A stretch of 27,432 nt of DNA, from positions 1-27,432 of the IMG/VR virus record IMGVR_UViG_3300031251_000090; one strand, given 5' to 3'. This document shows, one piece after another, positions 23,315 to 27,432 of this stretch. Every line of letters starts with the position of its first letter. Position 1 is the first letter of the stretch. The DNA comes from a virus. The notes under the pieces were generated by a model that was not told the origin of the DNA, ran no database searches, and saw only the letters and a program-made list of their open reading frames with translations. Both the position numbers and the translations under genes were made by a program.

Positions 23315-23722
23315 TTACAGCCTGAAGATCTTGTTGGTGCCCGTGTCCCACGCGACGATGATGTCGCCACCGTTCGGTGTGATCGGGAGGCCCGTCGCCG
23401 TGTCGATGTAGGCGATGAGCGGCGACGTCGAGCCCGTGCCCGTGTCCTTGTAGATCAGGATCGATGTGACCTGAGCGCCGGAGACCGCACTGAACGTCGT
23501 GTTCGCTGCGCCGCATGCGCCCGCGGTCGTGGTCTTCGAGCCCAGAGCGACCGGGCCGGCGACCGGCGTGCATGCGCCCGTGACGTCGGTCAGGTACACG
23601 TGGGTCGACAGGTTGACCGAGTACGTGCTGGGGAGCAGGTACACCTTGATCGTGTCCGAGCCGAAGTTGATGCCCGCAGTCGCGAAGAGCGCGCGCCCGT
23701 TGTCGTATAGACCGTTGCTCAT
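23315..23722 (-). CDS. Conserved phage structural protein, 135 aa
   Basis: The ATG at 23722 has TGGAG upstream. The layout is common to small uncharacterised structural proteins of many phages: 'MSNGLYDNGRALFATAGINF', 'SDTIKVYLLPSTYSVNL', a Gly/Thr-rich middle 'KTTTAGACGAANTTFSAVSG', 'ILIYKDTGTGSTSPLIAYID', and the closing 'TPNGGDIIVAWDTGTNKIF'. It is probably a beta-sandwich with no enzyme motif. The virion gene context agrees. Confidence 0.8.
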   Translation of the reverse strand: MSNGLYDNGRALFATAGINFGSDTIKVYLLPSTYSVNLSTHVYLTDVTGACTPVAGPVALGSKTTTAGACGAANTTFSAVSGAQVTSILIYKDTGTGSTSPLIAYIDTATGLPITPNGGDIIVAWDTGTNKIFRL

Positions 23723-23754
23723 TCAGATGCTCCAGTGTTGGGTTGCGTGCTCAT
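23719..23754 (-). other. 11-codon coupling mini-ORF between adaptor and structural genes
   Basis: Between two virion genes is the reading M-S-T-Q-P-N-T-G-A-S-E-stop. Its ATG overlaps the adaptor stop as TGATG, and its TGA overlaps the next ATG as ATGA. It is more likely a translational bridge, or the remnant of a longer product, than a gene with its own function. Confidence 0.25.
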
Positions 23755-24665
23755 CAGTACAGGCCCTCGAATTCTTGGTACCCGTGCTCGCGGTTGATCC
23801 ACGTCTCGTCGATCGCGCTGCTGCGCTGACCGAACTCGGCCTCGAACTCGGCGAGGCGAACCTTCGCTTCGTCCGGGTTGTACTTCTCCTGCCGATCGCG
23901 CGACATGAAGGCGCGGTAGAGCATCCAGTCGACGAGGCGCAGATGGAACCGCTCGTCGATCTCGGGGCCGACGTCGACGGTCTGCGGCGCATACGTGATG
24001 GTCCCGGTGGCCGGCGAGGCGGGTGATCCCGCGACCGCGTACGTGAACGTCGAGGTGTCGACGGCCGTGATGACGACCGATCCGTTGTATGGCGACTGGT
24101 TCGCGCCAGCGATCAGCACGGATGCGCCGGTCGCGAGCGTGGCATCGGGTGCCGCGAGGACAGCCGTGGCGACGCCACCCGCGCTCGTGATGCCGGTGAC
24201 GGCGAGGGCGGTGCCCGTGCCGACGCGCGTCATCGGCGCCAGAGGCAGGCGAACCACGATCAGGTTCAGCGTGTCGTCGGCGTCCGGCTTGTCGACGAGG
24301 CGCAGCTTGTGGTTCTCGACGGGCGCCCACGTCATGGGCGTCGTCGCTTGGTTGGTCTCCCACCCGGGGTAGTGGCGATCGAGGTCGCGCGGGTGGATCT
24401 TCGCGAGCGGCTGCTCCTGCGCGGCCAGCTTCGCGCGCCGTATGAAGAGCACGCGCGGGTCCACGTTGTAGATCGCGGTGCCCGCGACGACCGGGATCTG
24501 GCACACCGCAGCCGTCGTCTCGTCGAGGAGCAGACGGCTGCGACGACATGCCTCGGCCTGCGCCTCGTTGGCGACGCGATCGACGAACGTGTCCGACCAC
24601 AGGTAGTCGGTCTCGACGTCGTCCGCGAGTTCGCGGAATACCGTGGCGATGTCTTGCAGAATCAT
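23754..24665 (-). CDS. Phage adaptor-like protein (DUF6682 type) with an inserted domain
   Basis: Residues 1-145 and 228-303 follow the pattern of a widespread phage head-tail adaptor-like family that I recall as DUF6682: 'DIATVFRELADDVETDYLWS', 'IPVVAGTAIYNVDPRVLFIR', 'NLIVVRLPLAPM', then 'EIDERFHLRLVDWMLYRAFM' and 'AEFEAEFG'. Between 'LAPM' and 'IDERFH', where the usual family has a short loop, sits an Ala/Val/Thr-rich segment of about 80 residues. It contains 'ATGASVLIAGANQSPYNGS' and 'TFTYAV', the pattern of a small beta-sandwich found in other phage proteins. Its start overlaps the glycosyltransferase stop (ATGA). Its role is probably connecting portal to tail parts; this is inferred from family and position. 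Confidence 0.65.
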   Translation of the reverse strand: MILQDIATVFRELADDVETDYLWSDTFVDRVANEAQAEACRRSRLLLDETTAAVCQIPVVAGTAIYNVDPRVLFIRRAKLAAQEQPLAKIHPRDLDRHYPGWETNQATTPMTWAPVENHKLRLVDKPDADDTLNLIVVRLPLAPMTRVGTGTALAVTGITSAGGVATAVLAAPDATLATGASVLIAGANQSPYNGSVVITAVDTSTFTYAVAGSPASPATGTITYAPQTVDVGPEIDERFHLRLVDWMLYRAFMSRDRQEKYNPDEAKVRLAEFEAEFGQRSSAIDETWINREHGYQEFEGLY

Positions 24666-26095
24666 GGCTGGAGGATCCGGTTGACGGTCTCACGGCCGAC
24701 GTAGGCCGCTTGGATCGCATCCCAGACGGCGGCCGGTCGGACGTTGAACGCGCACATGGCCGCGTGCGATTGCTCCTCGCGCGGGCAGAACTCGTTCGTG
24801 TAGTGGAGCTGGTGGCACGGGTAGCACGGGACGTCGTCCGCGTGCAGGCTCGTGGTGTTCGCCCAGTCGCGCGAGAGGTTCTCGACCGACGAGTGCGAGA
24901 GGATCAGGATCTTCGGCATCGACTCGAAGGCGACGGCGTTCATCACGCCGGTCTCGGGGCCGATCACCATGTCGCACTGCTTCGCGAGCGCCAGCGTCTT
25001 GCGGATCTCCAGCGTGCCGGAGAGCGCATGCACGCGGGGCTCGTTCTCCCAGCCGACCTCAAGGATCTGGCACGCGTAGTCGCCGACGAGCAGGACGTGT
25101 GCGTGCGAGATCTCCGTCAGGAGTCGCGCGATCACCGCGTCCATGTGCGGGTAGCTCTTGTGCGTCGAGCTGCCGGACAGCGCCCACATGATCACGAACG
25201 GACGCTTGCCCACGCTGCCGAGTTGCAGACCCTTGTTCTGCTGGTCCGCGATGTCGGCGATGCGGTTGCGCGCCCACGACCGCTCTGCGTCGGTCTCGTA
25301 GAAGTGGTACTCGGGGAAGAACGGGAGCTCGGCCAGCTTCGCCGTGAACTCCATGTAGTTGTGGTTGCACATCTCGTGGCGCAGTGCGTGCGGCCACCGA
25401 TGGTCGGAGCGCCCGGGCAGCTTGATCAGCGCACCCTCGACGCTCTCGCACAGGTTGACGAACCGATCGAAGCGCAGCTTCTGCACGTTCCAGAATTCGC
25501 CGAGCTCGTGGTTCGGTACCTGATCCTTGTCCTGAATGAAGAACGCGTCGATCCGCGGATCCTCGCGCAGCAGCTCCTGCCCGCTGGGCTCACACATCCA
25601 CGTGACGTGGTAGCCCTGCCGCTTGAGCTCGTCGAGGATCGACGTCGCTTGGATCGTGTCGCCGATCGCGCCGTAGCGCACGACGCACGCGGTCTTCCTG
25701 CCCTCGGGCGCGACGGCCGTGCTCACGGCATCGAAGCGATCGCCATGCAGGCGAAACACCTTGAGGCCACCGACCTTGCGCTCGATCACGAAGTGGCCGC
25801 CGTCCTTCAGCAGCTTGTGCGCGATCTCTTCGGCCGCGGACATCGGGACGTCCACGCGCTTGAACACGTAGTCGAGTGCCTTCGGCTTGATCGACTTGAT
25901 CGTGTCGAGCCACTCGTGGACCGCGAGCTCTGCCTTCACGCCCTCGGGGATCGTCTTGTCCCCGATGAGCCTAACGCCAATGAAATGCGGGAACGCCTTC
26001 TCGGGCCCGAGGCCGAGCTCGATGCCGGCGCCCCGCGTGAACGGGACGATGTTGTACCGCACCCCCGCTGGTGCCCCTCCTCCAGAGCGCAGCAT
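24662..26095 (-). CDS. GT9 glycosyltransferase fused to a degenerate methyltransferase-like domain
   Basis: The product is 477 aa. Residues 13-108 resemble a class-I SAM methyltransferase, with 'YNIVPFTRG', 'GIELGLGPEKAFPHFIGV' (motif I, residues 24-41) and a late 'LKDGGHFVIE'. The middle is shortened, and the expected acidic residue after 'FIGV' is Arg, so methyl transfer is doubtful. Residues about 136-420 follow GT9 (ADP-heptose:LPS heptosyltransferase type): 'VVRYGAIGDTIQATSIL' at the N-terminus and 'MVIGPETGVMNAVAFE' near 376, the nucleotide-sugar-binding loop. Residues 421-447 contain a C-x2-C-x16-C-like cluster (CYPC...FC). Both partners are cytoplasmic enzymes, not shell proteins. It may modify virion proteins or host lipopolysaccharide. 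It is coupled to its neighbours by TGATG and ATGA. Confidence 0.75.
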   Translation of the reverse strand: MLRSGGGAPAGVRYNIVPFTRGAGIELGLGPEKAFPHFIGVRLIGDKTIPEGVKAELAVHEWLDTIKSIKPKALDYVFKRVDVPMSAAEEIAHKLLKDGGHFVIERKVGGLKVFRLHGDRFDAVSTAVAPEGRKTACVVRYGAIGDTIQATSILDELKRQGYHVTWMCEPSGQELLREDPRIDAFFIQDKDQVPNHELGEFWNVQKLRFDRFVNLCESVEGALIKLPGRSDHRWPHALRHEMCNHNYMEFTAKLAELPFFPEYHFYETDAERSWARNRIADIADQQNKGLQLGSVGKRPFVIMWALSGSSTHKSYPHMDAVIARLLTEISHAHVLLVGDYACQILEVGWENEPRVHALSGTLEIRKTLALAKQCDMVIGPETGVMNAVAFESMPKILILSHSSVENLSRDWANTTSLHADDVPCYPCHQLHYTNEFCPREEQSHAAMCAFNVRPAAVWDAIQAAYVGRETVNRILQP

Positions 26096-26343
26096 CAGCT
26101 TGCGAGCTGCGCTGAGAGTTGCGCGTCCGCGGGCGCCGGTGCCTTGGCGACCACGGTTGCTGACACACCGACCTTCGCCGGAGCGACGACGGGCGCAGCC
26201 TTCGCGGCCTTGCCTGCCTTCGCCGGGGGCGCGTCACCGATCAGCACTTCGTCGCCGTCGTAGTACAGGCCGCCCTGCTCGAACGATGCACCGTTCGCTG
26301 CGCCGTAGATGTTGCCGTACGGCTTGCTCTTGTCGAAGCTCAT
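26095..26343 (-). CDS. Small Ala/Lys-rich protein, 82 aa
   Basis: A GGGGGG stretch lies about six bases before the ATG at 26343. The opening 'MSFDKSKPYGNIYG' and 'FEQGGLYYDGDEVLIGD' form a short conserved head that I have seen in small proteins of other phages. Residues 38-82 are an Ala/Lys/Val/Pro-rich tail resembling a disordered arm. Its TGA overlaps the glycosyltransferase ATG, so the two are made together. It may be a short virion-associated or regulatory protein; the function is unknown. Confidence 0.7.
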   Translation of the reverse strand: MSFDKSKPYGNIYGAANGASFEQGGLYYDGDEVLIGDAPPAKAGKAAKAAPVVAPAKVGVSATVVAKAPAPADAQLSAQLAS

Positions 26344-26358
26344 GGTTCCCCCCCTCGA

Positions 26359-26694
26359 TTACTTGTCGTCCGCGTCCAGCGCGAGCTGGTTGTCCGGCAG
26401 GTTGTCGTCCATCGAGTCGCTGTTGGTGCCGCTCAACTTGCCCATGCTGGACGTCGCGTCGCAGATCGCCGGGCAGCTTCCGCCACCGCTGACTCGGTTG
26501 TTGTCGTCGGAGTGCGCGACGTTCGACCACGGTTCGTCGGACCTCGCGTCGATCTTCCCGAAGCTCAGGGTCTCGTCGACGCCGGGCAGCGAGACGCTGC
26601 CGTTCAGGCCCGTCTTGTTGCCGCGGTTCGGCAGATCCCCGTCGGCGCCTTGCAGCTCTCCGCTCGGGACGTAGATTTCATCGAACTTGCCCAT
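26359..26694 (-). CDS. Acidic, disordered-looking protein, 111 aa
   Basis: The ATG at 26694 has GAAGGAG ten to twelve bases upstream, whereas the longer frame to 26820 is out-of-phase shadow of the neighbour. The sequence is rich in Asp, Ser, Gly and Asn, with few hydrophobics ('RSDEPWSNVAHSDDNN', 'DSMDDNLPDNQLALDADD'). This suggests a flexible acidic protein. Two Cys near residue 77 (C-P-A-I-C) are the only notable motif. It lies close to the major capsid gene and could be a small scaffold, decoration or internal protein. No family recognised. Confidence 0.65.
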   Translation of the reverse strand: MGKFDEIYVPSGELQGADGDLPNRGNKTGLNGSVSLPGVDETLSFGKIDARSDEPWSNVAHSDDNNRVSGGGSCPAICDATSSMGKLSGTNSDSMDDNLPDNQLALDADDK

Positions 26695-26707
26695 CGTTGT
26701 TGCTCCT

Positions 26708-26941
26708 TCAGCGGGCCATGCCTTGCGGCCGGCCACAAACGCCACCGAAGGTGGCAGGGTCACCGACGGTGTTCTCGCCGGTGATGTCGGGATCCCAGTT
26801 CGGGGTGCGCGGGACGGCATCCGCGAGGACGCCGCTCTTCAGCTCCGAGCCCTTCGCGCCGTAGCCGCCGGCGTTGGCCGCAGCCGTGCCGTCGGGGAGG
26901 ACCGGGGAGTCGTTCAGGTTCAGGTTGGCGTCGCCGCTCAT
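26708..26941 (-). CDS. Small Asn/Gly/Asp-rich protein, 77 aa
   Basis: CGGAGAC precedes the ATG at 26941. The in-frame extension to 27019 would run through the capsid-gene terminator and was not chosen. The product opens 'SGDANLNLNDSPVLPDGTAA' and ends 'FGGVCGRPQGMAR'. It is short and hydrophilic with turn-rich composition. It is the first gene after the terminator and is followed 13 bases later by another small acidic protein. It may be a decoration or other minor virion protein. No family recognised. Confidence 0.6.
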   Translation of the reverse strand: MSGDANLNLNDSPVLPDGTAAANAGGYGAKGSELKSGVLADAVPRTPNWDPDITGENTVGDPATFGGVCGRPQGMAR

Positions 26942-26978
26942 GGCGTCTCCGTGTGAATTCGTTGGGTGATGCGGAATG

Positions 26979-27011
26979 AAAAACCCCGGGAGAGTTGCCC
27001 CGCCCGGGGTT
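26979..27011 (-). terminator. Rho-independent terminator after the major capsid gene
   Basis: On the minus strand, AACCCCGGG (27003-27011) pairs perfectly with CCCGGGGTT (26982-26990) around a 12-base loop and runs into TTT. It lies 33 bases after the capsid stop, so capsid messages end here, perhaps partially, with read-through into the small genes. Confidence 0.88.
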
Positions 27012-27043
27012 CGGTACAACGTGACGCGAACGTCAGCGGGCTC

Positions 27044-27432
27044 TTAGAACAGCGAGTCCCACTTGACGATCCGCGCTTGCGCTTGGTCGGTCTGGACGAT
27101 GCCGAAGCCGCCGAGGTAGTACCACGCAACGCCCCGCGAACGACCGTAGTCGGTCGGGATGGCGCCACGCATTTCCTCGGGAACCGCGATCCCTTCGGCC
27201 ACCGTGTCGGCACCGAAGAAATACGCCCAGTTGGACTTGCCAAGGTTCCAGACAGTGCCGGTCTTGGCGACGCCCTTCTTGATGTTCGTCTGCTCGACGT
27301 AGCGCACGCCCTCGAAGCGACCGGCCTCACCGTTGAGGATGAGACGGAAGCCAGCGTCGACGTACTTGTAGACGCCTTCGAGGTCGTTCTTCAGCGGACG
27401 GAACGTCGACGGATGCGCGAGCGCAACGTAGT
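27044..27432 (-). CDS. N4-gp56-type major capsid protein, C-terminal part
   Basis: The frame is open to the window edge, where the first whole codon is at 27428-27430, and stops at 27044. The visible 128 residues match the C-terminal domain of the N4-gp56 family of HK97-fold capsid proteins. The order is 'YVALAHPSTFRPLKNDL', 'GEAGRFEGVRYVEQTNI' (the family's G-x-G/R-x-x-G-V-R-x-V-E block), 'YFFGADTVAEGIAVPEEMRG' and a final 'GFGIVQTDQAQARIVKWDS'. This protein forms the icosahedral shell. The larger N-terminal part lies beyond the window. The terminator 33 bases downstream suits a highly expressed gene. Confidence 0.85.
   Translation of the reverse strand, partial: YVALAHPSTFRPLKNDLEGVYKYVDAGFRLILNGEAGRFEGVRYVEQTNIKKGVAKTGTVWNLGKSNWAYFFGADTVAEGIAVPEEMRGAIPTDYGRSRGVAWYYLGGFGIVQTDQAQARIVKWDSLF

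Noticed and set aside
1-27432. tRNA genes, CRISPR arrays, insertion sequences, attachment sites or an origin
   Set aside because: I looked on both strands and saw no cloverleaf, spaced direct repeats, transposase, integrase or iteron cluster that would support a call.

Overview
The window is part of a GC-rich tailed-phage genome or prophage (Caudoviricetes) with a double-stranded DNA virion. The main evidence is the C-terminal part of an N4-gp56-type major capsid protein at the right edge. Running leftward from it on the minus strand is a near-continuous block of virion genes, almost all touching or overlapping by 1-4 bases. The host cannot be read from the sequence. A Gram-negative bacterium is a reasonable guess, because of the GT9 (heptosyltransferase-type) glycosyltransferase and the short-tailed, N4-like flavour of the block. 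No tRNA, CRISPR array, integrase, insertion sequence or attachment site is visible.

Layout, right to left on the minus strand: (1) major capsid protein end and a strong rho-independent terminator (about 26,980-27,430). (2) Three small ORFs, two acidic/polar and one Ala-rich (26,095-26,941). (3) A degenerate methyltransferase/GT9 glycosyltransferase fusion (24,662-26,095). (4) A head-tail adaptor-like protein with an inserted beta-sandwich-like domain (23,754-24,665). (5) Small virion-associated proteins (22,710-23,722). (6) Surface or tail proteins: a LamG-like protein, a protein with two repeat families, an FN3-containing protein, a 201-aa protein, an unrecognised 666-aa protein, and a protein with about ten Phe-centred repeats (15,202-22,708). 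(7) A 654-aa coiled-coil protein followed at once by a terminator with a UUCG loop. (8) A separate unit with a 437-aa Ala/Gly/Gln-rich protein and a 3,445-aa giant polyvalent protein (1,515-13,165). On the plus strand, 1-1,511 holds five small overlapping genes of a different module. It converges on the giant gene with only 3 bases between the stops.

The most interesting object is the 3,445-aa protein. It has a membrane-active-looking Gly/Ala-rich N-terminus, a tandem duplication, a HEHGH zinc-metallopeptidase-like motif, several conserved modules of phage 'polyvalent' proteins, an ADP-ribosyltransferase-like domain (ART-PolyVal type) and an LPD38-like C-terminus. Short (K/R)(S/I)DA(D/N)P motifs sit at module borders and bracket the ART domain on both sides. 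A likely role is a protein packed in the virion and ejected into the host with the DNA, carrying effector enzymes (inference).

Inside the giant gene, a 118-codon ORF with its own Shine-Dalgarno, start and stop lies in the +1 frame at 8,774-9,130. Over exactly that interval about 90% of its codons end in G/C, against about 48% for the giant frame, which there encodes an Arg/Asp/Gly/Ala-rich linker. This looks like a real nested (overprinted) gene. A weaker island with the same signature lies at about 6,629-6,733.
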